DNA of 64,000 nucleotides from Asanoa sp. WMMD1127 (GTDB taxonomy: Bacteria; Actinomycetota; Actinomycetes; Mycobacteriales; Micromonosporaceae): the NCBI RefSeq assembly GCF_029626225.1, contig NZ_JARUBP010000001.1, forward strand, positions 2,852,001-2,916,000. The letters are read 5' to 3'. The position numbers and the translations under genes were made by a program. Positions within the stretch are counted from its first letter, which is position 1; each line of letters opens with the position of its first letter. Below are positions 26,674-33,264 of this stretch, piece by piece. Under the pieces are notes generated by a model, which was given only the letters and a program-made list of their open reading frames with translations, was not told the DNA's origin and did not search any database.

Positions 26674-26743
26674 CAGACCTAGACCTCCGGCTCACTTCGA
26701 GGCCGCGGAACCCGCAAACCGGGATCCGCGGCCTCAGTTTTTT
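26653..26743 (+). promoter_or_regulatory. whiB7 leader attenuator: antiterminator versus intrinsic terminator
   Basis: Terminator: arms 26699-26709 and 26725-26735 pair perfectly (GAGGCCGCGGA), continue with CCCG/CGGG, and are followed by six T (26738-26743). Antiterminator: 26653-26661 (CCTCGAAGT) pairs perfectly with 26694-26702, extending by GGCCGG/CCGGCT. The antiterminator's right arm uses the first four bases of the terminator's left arm, so both cannot form together. A ribosome at the uORF's end blocks 26653-26661. This is the expected layout for induction by translation inhibitors. Confidence 0.8.
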
Positions 26744-26805
26744 GCTCCACCAGTTGTTCCAAGACCGGTCCACAAGACCGAACGCGAGAGAGAGGTGACC
26801 GGGCG

Positions 26806-27177
26806 ATGAGCCTGGCCTTGGCCAATCCGGACGCGAAGAGCGTCGGGTTGGACGCGGAACTGCCCTGTCGGAAGTTCGACCCGGACCTGTGGTTCGCCGA
26901 CGCCCCGACCGAGCTCGAGCTGGCCAAGTCGCTCTGCGGGGACTGCCCGCTGCGCGTCGAGTGCCTGGCGGGCGCGGTCGAGCGTGCCGAGCCCTGGGGC
27001 GTCTGGGGCGGCGAGATCTTCGAGCGCGGTGCGGTCGTGCCCCGCAAGCGGCCCCGTGGTCGCCCGCGCAAGGAAGACGTCGCCCGAGACGCCGTCCTCC
27101 GAGTCGAGGTAGAGGCGCGGTTGGCAGCCGAAGGGCTCGCCGACCAGCCGCGCGTCGCCGTCCGACTGGCGGCCTGA
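26806..27177 (+). CDS. whiB7: WhiB7 redox-sensing transcriptional regulator
   Basis: 123 residues. Four iron-sulfur cysteines at 21, 44, 47 and 53 (CxxC in CGDC), the EPWGVWGGE turn (62-70) that contacts sigma-A, and a C-terminal AT-hook KRPRGRPRK (81-89), which distinguishes WhiB7 from other Wbl proteins. In mycobacteria and streptomycetes WhiB7/WblC activates intrinsic multidrug resistance genes on ribosomal stress. The ATG follows a GAGAGGTGA site. A leader of about 470 bases with an attenuator precedes it. The neighbours uvrD2 and mrx1 match mycobacterial order. Confidence 0.95.
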   Translation: MSLALANPDAKSVGLDAELPCRKFDPDLWFADAPTELELAKSLCGDCPLRVECLAGAVERAEPWGVWGGEIFERGAVVPRKRPRGRPRKEDVARDAVLRVEVEARLAAEGLADQPRVAVRLAA

Positions 27178-27262
27178 CATGCCGACGGTCCGCGAAACCC
27201 CCACCCATCACGAGAAGCCGAGATACGCAGCCATGACCACCACCGTGAACGGAGCCACCGAC

Positions 27263-27409
27263 ATGAATCTCATCCAAGAAGCGTTGTCACGAGCGCGAAT
27301 GCGCCTGCCTCAGACCGGCAGGAAGACGCGCTCTGAGGCAACCCGATCCGCCCGAACCATCGCCATGCAGGCCCGCCACCAGTCGGCGCGCCAGATGGGC
27401 GGCTGGTAG
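27263..27409 (+). CDS. Small basic protein downstream of whiB7 (48 aa)
   Basis: 48-residue basic, helical protein starting MNLIQEALSRARM and containing repeated Arg/Ala segments ('TRSARTIAMQARHQSARQM'). GGAG lies nine bases before the ATG. A start at 27233 would add ten residues (MTTTVNGATD), and the frame is open up to the whiB7 stop. Similar short Arg-rich proteins starting MNLI/MHEAL are scattered across actinomycetes without known function. It is probably co-transcribed with whiB7 because a strong terminator follows 19 bases after its stop. Confidence 0.55.
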   Translation: MNLIQEALSRARMRLPQTGRKTRSEATRSARTIAMQARHQSARQMGGW

Positions 27410-27427
27410 TCCGGATCCCTTTCCCGC

Positions 27428-27466
27428 GCGGCCCGCTCCCTTCATCGGGGGCGGGCCGCACCCTTT
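27428..27466 (+). terminator. Intrinsic terminator after the whiB7 operon
   Basis: GCGGCCCGC (27428-27436) pairs perfectly with 27451-27459 around a 14-base loop, followed by a pyrimidine run (CACCCTTTCTTC). It closes the whiB7 transcription unit. Confidence 0.65.
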
Positions 27467-28302
27467 CTTCAAGATCGAAGATCGCGGTCCCGGGTCCGCG
27501 GTGGTCCGGACCGTCGCTCCCGCCGGAGACCGTTCGCTCCGCTTCACTGCCACCTCCGCCGTGGGTCAACCCCTGCCGCGCGTCTGATCGTGTGCGTCCC
27601 GCCAGGGCGAACGACCGCGACGCCCACGATCAGGTGTGGCGCACCTGGGCGACACGCCGTGGGATCCCCAGACGGGATGCACAGGATCAAGCGGGTGCCG
27701 CTCTGGTCTCCTGGTCCGCCGCACATGATCATCCGGCCTGCCACGGCCGCCGCGAGGTCGACGGTCCGCGGCCCCCTCGTCGTTCGGCACCTCGGCGGAG
27801 ACCGCGTCGAGGCATCGGTCGGCACCGGGTCCCGCAGCCGGCCGCGGTTTCCCGCGGGTGAAGTGGCCGATGTGGCCAGATGGCTCGGGCCGGCCAGCGG
27901 CGCCACCTTGGTGGGGGCGTGCTGTGCCGGTTCTTGGTAGGCGCGTGCCGTGGCAGCTTCTCGGTGGCGAAGCTGGCCCAAGCACCCGCCGCCCGGCCTG
28001 CCCCGACGCGCTGCTGCCGGCCCGCGAGGCTGGCGGCCTGGCTGTTCCTTCTCGTCGGCGTCGCCCTTGGCCGCGCTACGGGGTGAAGGGCAAGCCGAGT
28101 GGACCGGCACCGGCGATGAGCAGCGCCCGGCGACGCAAGCCCATCGGGCCGAGGGGTCTTGCCTCCGGCGCACACGTGAAAACACGTAGGCACATGCTTC
28201 GGCACGTGCGCCCGTCAGGCGTAGTGGTCGCCCGGGGCGAGCGGTGAGATCATCCAGCCGGTTCGGGGGGTGACCTCGACCTCCTCCGACCGCCACCGGA
28301 AC
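27467..28302. other. Gene-poor intergenic stretch
   Basis: No ORF here has credible codon bias, a ribosome site or a recognisable motif. Long frames exist on both strands but their products are Pro/Arg/Gly-rich low-complexity sequence. An inverted repeat with arms at 28166-28177 and 28202-28211 (CACGTG cores) is the only structure I can point to. The stretch leads directly into the tandem array. Confidence 0.6.
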
Positions 28303-28582
28303 GACCCGGCGTCGCCACGACCTAGGCGGCGGAGAGGCTGCCGGGACGACCGACCGGGCGTCGCCAGGACCTAGCGGGGGAGAGGCCGCCGGGACGACCG
28401 ACCGGGCGTCGCCAGGACCTAGGCGGGGGAGAGGCCGCCGGGACGACCGACCGGGCGTCGCCAGGACCTAGCGGGGGAGAGGCCGCCGGGACGACCGACC
28501 GGGCGTCGCCAGGACCTAGCGGGGGAGAGGCCGCCGGGACGATCTCGCGTCGCCGAGACCTAGGCGGGGGAGAGGCCGCCGG
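28303..28582. repeat. 48/49-bp tandem repeat array copying the 3' end of the adjacent gene
   Basis: Units begin with CCTAG at 28321, 28370, 28418, 28467, 28515 and 28559: periods of 49, 48, 49, 48 and 44 bases. A partial unit precedes the first. The last unit is the actual end of the gene at 28560-29171, including its stop codon and the codons for GGLSPA. The alternating 48/49 length comes from one G gained or lost next to CCTAG. Copies are nearly identical, so the array is young or homogenised. Confidence 0.85.
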
Positions 28583-29171
28583 TGAGGAGGGCGCGGGTGG
28601 CATCCCAGCCTTCGACGGCCGGGTCGAGGGTGGGCAGGTCGGCCGGGCCGCGCAGGCGGCGCCACGGCGGGGCTGTCGCGACCTCGGCCGGGTTCGGGGC
28701 GTGCGGGCGGATCGACGTCGCGGCCGTCTCGCCGTCGAGGTCGATCTCCGGCAGCCAGGCCGGCGCCGGCAGGCGGGAAGCCACCCCGAGCAGGCCTGGG
28801 CCCTCGGCCGGGGCGATGGCGAGGGTCTTCGTGGTCAGCGGCCGGAACAGCTTGCCCAGGATCAGGCCGGGCAGGTCCGGGACGTCGGCGGCGATCACGG
28901 CGGCTTGGTCGTAGCCGTCGGCCGCGGCCGCCGCGAACGTGGCGTTGACGGTGGTGTCGGGTACCTCGTACACCTGCATCGAAGGCCAGGCCACCGCGTC
29001 GGCGAGCGGACGGTCGGCGGGGGTGGCGGCGATCGCCGGGTCGACCTCGTTGAGGGTCGCGAGCAGGTCGACGACGTCCTCGGCCAGGGCGTGCCGCCAC
29101 TTGTCGAGGCCGATGCCGGGCGGCGCCCAGACGACCGGGGTGAGCAGGACGACGATCACGCGACGGGTCAC
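28560..29171 (-). CDS. Glycosyl/nucleotidyltransferase-fold protein (DUF2064-like)
   Basis: 203 residues with an alpha/beta Rossmann-like layout: N-terminal 'VIVVLLTPVVWAPPGIGLDKWR', then 'AVIAADVPDLPGLILGKLFRPL', which resembles the Asp-Pro-Asp-Leu metal motif of DUF2064 or CofC-like transferases (DxPDL). I infer a nucleotide-diphospho-sugar-transferase fold; the substrate is unknown. The GTG start was chosen as the first codon of the conserved core. The C-terminal codons are duplicated in the tandem array beyond the stop. Sits 15 bases downstream of the SprT/YgjP-like gene on the same strand. Confidence 0.55.
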   Translation of the reverse strand: MTRRVIVVLLTPVVWAPPGIGLDKWRHALAEDVVDLLATLNEVDPAIAATPADRPLADAVAWPSMQVYEVPDTTVNATFAAAAADGYDQAAVIAADVPDLPGLILGKLFRPLTTKTLAIAPAEGPGLLGVASRLPAPAWLPEIDLDGETAATSIRPHAPNPAEVATAPPWRRLRGPADLPTLDPAVEGWDATRALLTGGLSPA

Positions 29172-29186
29172 GAGACCCAGGTTATT

Positions 29187-29717
29187 TCAGTCGGCGAGTA
29201 CGAGGCCCGTCGTGGCCGCCACGCCTTCGAGGTAGCCGCGCGCCCGCTCCGTCTTCGGGTAGCGACCCACGAGAGCCCAGAAGCGCGTGTTGTGGCTGGG
29301 GACCACGAGGTGGGCGAGTTCGTGGAGGAGCACGTAGTCGATCACCCAGTCAGGCATCTCCTGAATCCGGTGCGAGATGCGGATCGTGCGGTCGGCGGGC
29401 GTGCAGGACCCCCAGCGGCCGTTCTGGTTGGTCACCCAGCGGACGCTGGCCGGTTGGGCGGCCCGGGCGTACTCGGCCAGGTACTGGCCGATCAGGCGCT
29501 GCGAACGGGCCTGCAGCTCGGCGTCGCTGCGGCTGAGGCGCTGCTCACGGGCGGCCAGGCGGGCGAGCATCTTGTCGACCCACTCGGTCTCCTCGGCGCG
29601 GGAGAACTGGTCGGGTATGAGCACGACCACGCGCTCACCGTCGCGGTAGGCGGACACCGTCCGGCGCCGGCGCTGAGAGCGCCGTACCTCGACGACCGGC
29701 TTCCGCGTGGCGGCCAT
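29187..29717 (-). CDS. YgjP-like (DUF45) zinc metallopeptidase
   Basis: 176 residues with the gluzincin motif HELAH in 'VLLHELAHLVVPSHNTRFWALV' and the upstream RWGSC signature (QNGRWGSCTPADRTIRISHRI) that defines the YgjP/DUF45 group. An N-terminal beta-rich half (VEVRRSQRRRRTVSAYRDG) matches the family. No signal peptide, so cytoplasmic. Start ATG 29717; the Shine-Dalgarno is weak and longer frames upstream have no coding character. Substrates of this family are not established; members often sit near UvrD2-type helicase genes. Confidence 0.85.
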   Translation of the reverse strand: MAATRKPVVEVRRSQRRRRTVSAYRDGERVVVLIPDQFSRAEETEWVDKMLARLAAREQRLSRSDAELQARSQRLIGQYLAEYARAAQPASVRWVTNQNGRWGSCTPADRTIRISHRIQEMPDWVIDYVLLHELAHLVVPSHNTRFWALVGRYPKTERARGYLEGVAATTGLVLAD

Positions 29718-29895
29718 TACCGCACCCCGGAGCCCCGGGTTCCGTTCACGAAGGCACGCTAACCGGTAGGTGCCATGCCGCCGCAAGGGCCAACACACAC
29801 GGTCACGCCGGGAAAGTGCTGGTTCACGGCGGGGCGTCCGGAAAAAATTTCGCGGGTACGCCGGTGGCGGTGGGTCCGCTGCGCCCCGAGGGACC

Positions 29896-29938
29896 TTACG
29901 GCACACGGTAGGGGATCCCGGGGGCGGATGTGCCGTAA
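29896..29938. promoter_or_regulatory. 10-bp inverted repeat in the 5' region of the DUF5679 gene
   Basis: TTACGGCACA (29896-29905) and its exact reverse complement (29929-29938) flank a 23-base GC-rich spacer containing GGGATCCC. It lies between the divergent YgjP-like and DUF5679 genes. It may be an operator or an RNA hairpin; nothing identifies the factor. Confidence 0.4.
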
Positions 29939-30128
29939 TCGGCGTGATCCCGCTCGCAGGAGGGCTTTGGTCGGCGTGTCCCGAGCGAATCTGACTAATC
30001 CGGCCGAGTCCGACATGCACACTCGTCCCCGTCAGGTGTCGCATCGCACTACCTGCGGGGCCCCGCCGCTGGTGATGATCGGGTTCCTGACATGGAACCG
30101 CCCGCATGTGGGTAGGGTCCGCGGACCG

Positions 30129-30148
30129 GCGGTCACACGTGTGACCGC
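30129..30148. promoter_or_regulatory. 20-bp perfect palindrome upstream of the DUF5679 gene
   Basis: GCGGTCACACGTGTGACCGC is identical to its own reverse complement over 20 bases, with an ACACGTGT core, 85 bases before the GTG of the DUF5679 gene. GGTTCC-N6-GGAACC (30082-30099) lies 30 bases upstream. Perfect palindromes of this size suggest a dimeric repressor site. No regulator gene is adjacent. Confidence 0.5.
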
Positions 30149-30232
30149 GGAGAACGCCCCGACGCCGGTGCACGTGTGCCGCGCCCGGGCACTCGCCGGG
30201 ACCAATCCGGCGAACAAGACTAGGAGGGCATC

Positions 30233-30400
30233 GTGGCCGACAAGGCCCAGACCTACAACGGGTACTGCGTCAAGTGCAAGGAAAAGCGCGACTTCACGGG
30301 CACCGTCGAGGTGTCGAAGACCGGTATGAACATGGCCAAGGGCAAGTGCCCGGTGTGTGGCACCACCGTCAACCGGATCCTCGGCAAGGCGAAGGTCTGA
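30233..30400 (+). CDS. DUF5679-like zinc-ribbon protein (55 aa)
   Basis: A 55-residue gene below usual ORF cut-offs. GTG is preceded by TAGGAGGG seven bases upstream. The product has two CxxC pairs, YCVKCKEKR and KCPVCGTT, the zinc-ribbon arrangement of DUF5679, plus a basic C-terminus (NRILGKAKV). Short proteins of this type occur widely in actinobacteria; DNA, RNA or protein binding is possible but not shown. A GC hairpin follows at 30420-30450. Confidence 0.85.
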   Translation: MADKAQTYNGYCVKCKEKRDFTGTVEVSKTGMNMAKGKCPVCGTTVNRILGKAKV

Positions 30401-30419
30401 CCGGGAACCGCGTTTCGCG

Positions 30420-30450
30420 GGAGGGGGCGGCCGTCACGGTCGCCCCCTCC
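30420..30450 (+). terminator. GC-rich hairpin after DUF5679 gene
   Basis: GGAGGGGGCG (30420-30429) pairs perfectly with 30441-30450 around an 11-base loop, starting 20 bases after the stop. No T-tract follows, so it may work as a pause/termination hairpin typical of high-GC genomes. Confidence 0.55.
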
Positions 30451-30508
30451 GGCGTATCGGACAAACACGCAGTGTCATGAAAATCGGGTGCCCCGATTAC
30501 CGGCTGGT

Positions 30509-30570
30509 TGTGGATAACTCGCCGGAAGCTGTGGATAACCCCGTGTACAGGACCCGCCACCTGTGGACAA
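30509..30570. promoter_or_regulatory. Cluster of three phased DnaA-box sequences
   Basis: TGTGGATAA at 30509-30517 and 30530-30538 are exact matches to the E. coli DnaA consensus (reverse complement TTATCCACA). TGTGGACAA at 30562-30570 is exact for the Streptomyces/Mycobacterium consensus (TTGTCCACA). All three have the same orientation, with start-to-start distances of 21 and 32 bases, two and three helical turns. They lie in the 212-base gap before the ThiF-like gene. No dnaA, dnaN or rpmH is nearby, so this is not oriC. Confidence 0.7.
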
Positions 30571-30612
30571 CGAGCCGAATGGCCCCAGGTGACGGTGACA
30601 TTCTGTTACTCC

Positions 30613-31857
30613 GTGACGACGATTGGGTTGCTCCGCCCAACGCTCCTGCCGGGCCTCACCCGCATCCGCCGCGGCCCGCGCACGATCCAGTTCGGCACCG
30701 ACGCCTGGGGCGCGGTGCTGGTCGAGCTACCTGACGAGCGCGCCGCCGCGGTGCTCGACCTCCTCGACGGCGCTCACACCGAACGCCAGGTCCTGGCCAC
30801 GGCCTTACGCCGCGGCGTGCGCCCGAGCGACACCCGCGAACTGCTCGCCACCCTGCACGCCAGCGGTCTGGTCGTGCCCGCACACACCCTGGCCACCACC
30901 GCACCCCACCTCCGCGCGGAAGCGGCCGCCCTGGCCCTCCGCCAGGCGGCGCAGCACCTCTCCGGCCAGTGGGCCCGGCGTGGCCCGTTGCCCGATCGCC
31001 GCGATGACCGGCCGGGGTCGCCGTCGGTGACCCGACCCGCTCCGCACGGCTCGGCCGCGGTTGGGCGTGGCTCCGGGCTGGTGGGGTCGGCAGGAGAGAA
31101 CACGCTCGGTGGGCGCGGACCCGGGCAGGGTGTGGCCGCGTGGGAAGGCGAGTCCGGCTCGCACCCGCCGACATCGCCACTGACGCCGGCAGAGACCTTG
31201 CGGCGGCGGGCCGCCGCGAGGGTGCTGGTCAGCGGTCGCGGACGGCTGGCGGCGCCGATCGCGCTCACGCTTGCCCGCTCCGGGATCGGCCAGGTCCGGC
31301 CGGACCTGCCCGGGACGCTCGACCCGGCTGAGGCGGCGGCGGCCGGCCTGGACCCGGCCGCGGTCGGCAAGCCGAGAAGCCAAGCCGTAGCGGCGGCGAT
31401 AGCCGCGGCCGGCGCGCGCCCGGGCACCACGAAGCCACAGGTCGTCGTCCGGGTCGGCGCGGATCAACCGGCCCAGCTCGCCGCCGCCGCGGCCCGGCGG
31501 CGTGGTCAGGCGATGCTTTCCGTCGAGGTCCGCGACGGCATCCCCGAGATCGGCCCATTCGTCCCACCGGACGGATCGCCGTGCCTCGCCTGTCGAGACC
31601 TCCACCGCACCGACCGCGACCCGGCCTGGCCGGACATCGCCGCCGGGCTCGCCACCAGCCGATCCGAGGAGGAGGCCTGCGACCTCGTCACGATCATGGC
31701 GGCCGCGGCGTTCGCGGCGGGTCAGGTGCTCGTCTGGACCGACGGCGGTGACCCTGTGACAACCGCCACGGCCGTGTCGCTGGTCACCCTCGCCGACCTG
31801 CGATGGCGCCGTTGGCCGGCACATCCGCGATGTTCCTGCGTACGCAGCGAATTTTGA
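30613..31857 (+). CDS. ThiF/E1-like protein, TOMM cyclodehydratase-partner type
   Basis: About 414 residues. The C-terminal half resembles E1-like proteins that bind leader peptides next to YcaO enzymes: a degenerate Rossmann entry VLVSGRGRLAAPIALTLARSG, a long Asp/Ala region, and a zinc site formed by CLACRDLH and the terminal HPRCSC. The N-terminal 100 residues look like a small winged or ubiquitin-like domain (RGPRTIQFGTDAWGAVLVELP). The expected Cys and adenylation residues of active ThiF are not visible, so it may be a binding protein. No YcaO or precursor peptide gene is adjacent. The GTG at 30613 was chosen as the first start near the conserved LLPGL; other GTGs lie upstream. Position matches Rv3196. 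Confidence 0.7.
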   Translation: MTTIGLLRPTLLPGLTRIRRGPRTIQFGTDAWGAVLVELPDERAAAVLDLLDGAHTERQVLATALRRGVRPSDTRELLATLHASGLVVPAHTLATTAPHLRAEAAALALRQAAQHLSGQWARRGPLPDRRDDRPGSPSVTRPAPHGSAAVGRGSGLVGSAGENTLGGRGPGQGVAAWEGESGSHPPTSPLTPAETLRRRAAARVLVSGRGRLAAPIALTLARSGIGQVRPDLPGTLDPAEAAAAGLDPAAVGKPRSQAVAAAIAAAGARPGTTKPQVVVRVGADQPAQLAAAAARRRGQAMLSVEVRDGIPEIGPFVPPDGSPCLACRDLHRTDRDPAWPDIAAGLATSRSEEEACDLVTIMAAAAFAAGQVLVWTDGGDPVTTATAVSLVTLADLRWRRWPAHPRCSCVRSEF

Positions 31858-31894
31858 TCTTGGGTGTCCGTAAACTGTCAGTCACAATGATCTG

Positions 31895-33223
31895 GTGAGC
31901 GACATCCCTCGCCAGGCCGTCACCCGGGCCGCCAAGCTCGCTTCCCTGCCACTCGGCTTCGCCGGGCGGTCGATGTTGGGGTTCGGCAAGCGGATGACGG
32001 GCATGGCGTCCGATGCCATCTCCGCCGAGCTGCAGCAGCGCACCGCCGAGCAGGTGTTCAGCGTGTTGGGGCAGCTCAAGGGTGGTGCGATGAAGTTCGG
32101 GCAGGCGCTGTCCGTCTTCGAGGCGGCGCTGCCCGAGGAGATGGCCGGACCCTACCGCCAGGCCCTGACCAAGCTGCAGGAGGCGGCCCCGCCGCTGCCC
32201 GCCGCCAGCCTCCACGGGGTGCTGGCCGACCAGCTGGGCCCGGAGTGGCGCAACCGGTTCCTCGAGTTCGACGACACGCCGACGGCGGCCGCGAGCATCG
32301 GTCAGGTCCACAAGGCGCTCTGGAAGGGCCGCACGAAGGCGGGCCGGCCGGTGGCGGTCAAGATCCAGTACCCGGGCGCCGGTGACGCTCTGCTGTCCGA
32401 CCTCAAGCAGATCTCCCGCCTGGGCGCCATGTTCAAGGCGATCCAGCCGGGCCTCGACATCAAGCCGCTGCTGGCCGAGATGCGCGAGCGGATCAGCGAG
32501 GAGCTCGACTACGAGCTCGAGGCGAAGGCGCAGAAGGCGTTCGCCGCGGCCTATGCCGGCGACGACGAGATCCTGATCCCCAAGGTCGTCGCGGCGGCGC
32601 CGCGGGTGCTGGTCACCGACTGGATCGAGGGCACGCCGCTCTCGAAGATCATTGCCGGCGGTACGGAGGAGGAGCGCGACCTCGCCGGCGCCCGCATGGC
32701 GACCCTGCACTTCTCGGCGCCCGCCCGGGCCCGGATGCTGCACGCCGACCCGCACCCCGGCAACTTCCGCCTGATGCCCGACGGCCGCCTGGGCGTGGTC
32801 GACTTCGGCGCCGTCGCCCGGCTCCCGGAGGGCCTGCCGGAGCCGGTCGGCCGCCTGACCCGGCTGGCGCTGGCCCACGAGGCCGACGCGGTCGTCGAAG
32901 GGCTGCGGGCCGAGGGGTTCCTCAAGCCCGACCAGGAGATCGACGCGGAGGCGGTGCTCGACTTCCTGCTGCCGATGCTGGACCCGCTGGCCCACGACGA
33001 CTTCCGGTTCACCCGCGCCTGGCTGCGCGCGGAGGCCGCCCGCCTGGCCAGCCCCAAGTCGCCGGCCTTCCAGCTGAGCCGCCAGCTCAACCTGCCGCCG
33101 TCGTACCTCCTGATCCACCGGGTGACCCTCGGCTCGATCGGCGTCCTCTGCCAGCTCGAGGCCAGGGCTCCCTATCGCGCGATCCTGGAGAAGTGGCTGC
33201 CGGGCTTCGCTCCCGTGGCATAG
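31895..33223 (+). CDS. ABC1/AarF-family atypical kinase
   Basis: 442 residues of the UbiB/ABC1 kinase-like family. Signature motifs: 'KGGAMKFGQALS' (KxGQ), 'TAAASIGQVHKA' (the Ala-rich loop replacing the glycine loop), VAVKIQYP with the ATP Lys, ELDYELEAKAQ, 'HADPHPGNF' and 'VVDFGAV' (DFG-like). In mycobacteria the orthologous position (Rv3197) is next to whiB7 and is WhiB7-linked in macrolide tolerance, as I recall. No transmembrane anchor. GTG start; a stem-loop terminator overlaps its stop. Confidence 0.9.
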   Translation: MSDIPRQAVTRAAKLASLPLGFAGRSMLGFGKRMTGMASDAISAELQQRTAEQVFSVLGQLKGGAMKFGQALSVFEAALPEEMAGPYRQALTKLQEAAPPLPAASLHGVLADQLGPEWRNRFLEFDDTPTAAASIGQVHKALWKGRTKAGRPVAVKIQYPGAGDALLSDLKQISRLGAMFKAIQPGLDIKPLLAEMRERISEELDYELEAKAQKAFAAAYAGDDEILIPKVVAAAPRVLVTDWIEGTPLSKIIAGGTEEERDLAGARMATLHFSAPARARMLHADPHPGNFRLMPDGRLGVVDFGAVARLPEGLPEPVGRLTRLALAHEADAVVEGLRAEGFLKPDQEIDAEAVLDFLLPMLDPLAHDDFRFTRAWLRAEAARLASPKSPAFQLSRQLNLPPSYLLIHRVTLGSIGVLCQLEARAPYRAILEKWLPGFAPVA

Positions 33224-33256
33224 CGAAACGGCCCGGCACACCGCCGGGCCGTTCGC
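33223..33256 (+). terminator. Terminator hairpin between convergent genes
   Basis: GCGAAACGGCCCGGC (33223-33237) pairs with 33243-33256 with one bulged A, around a 5-base loop. It lies between the stops of the ABC1 kinase and the convergent DUF2342 gene and could serve both. Confidence 0.65.
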
Positions 33257-33264
33257 ACGAAAAG

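Noticed and set aside
27544-28296. 250-residue ORF on the minus strand
   Set aside because: Low-complexity Pro/Arg/Gly product, no ribosome site, no motif; a chance open frame in high-GC DNA.
28303-28582. CRISPR array
   Set aside because: Units are contiguous, 48/49 bases, with no spacers and no cas genes.
30509-30570. Chromosomal origin oriC
   Set aside because: Only three DnaA boxes and none of dnaA, dnaN or rpmH nearby; an origin in actinomycetes has many more boxes.
30613-31857. TOMM/lantibiotic biosynthetic cluster
   Set aside because: Only a ThiF-like protein is present; no YcaO, precursor or transporter gene is linked.
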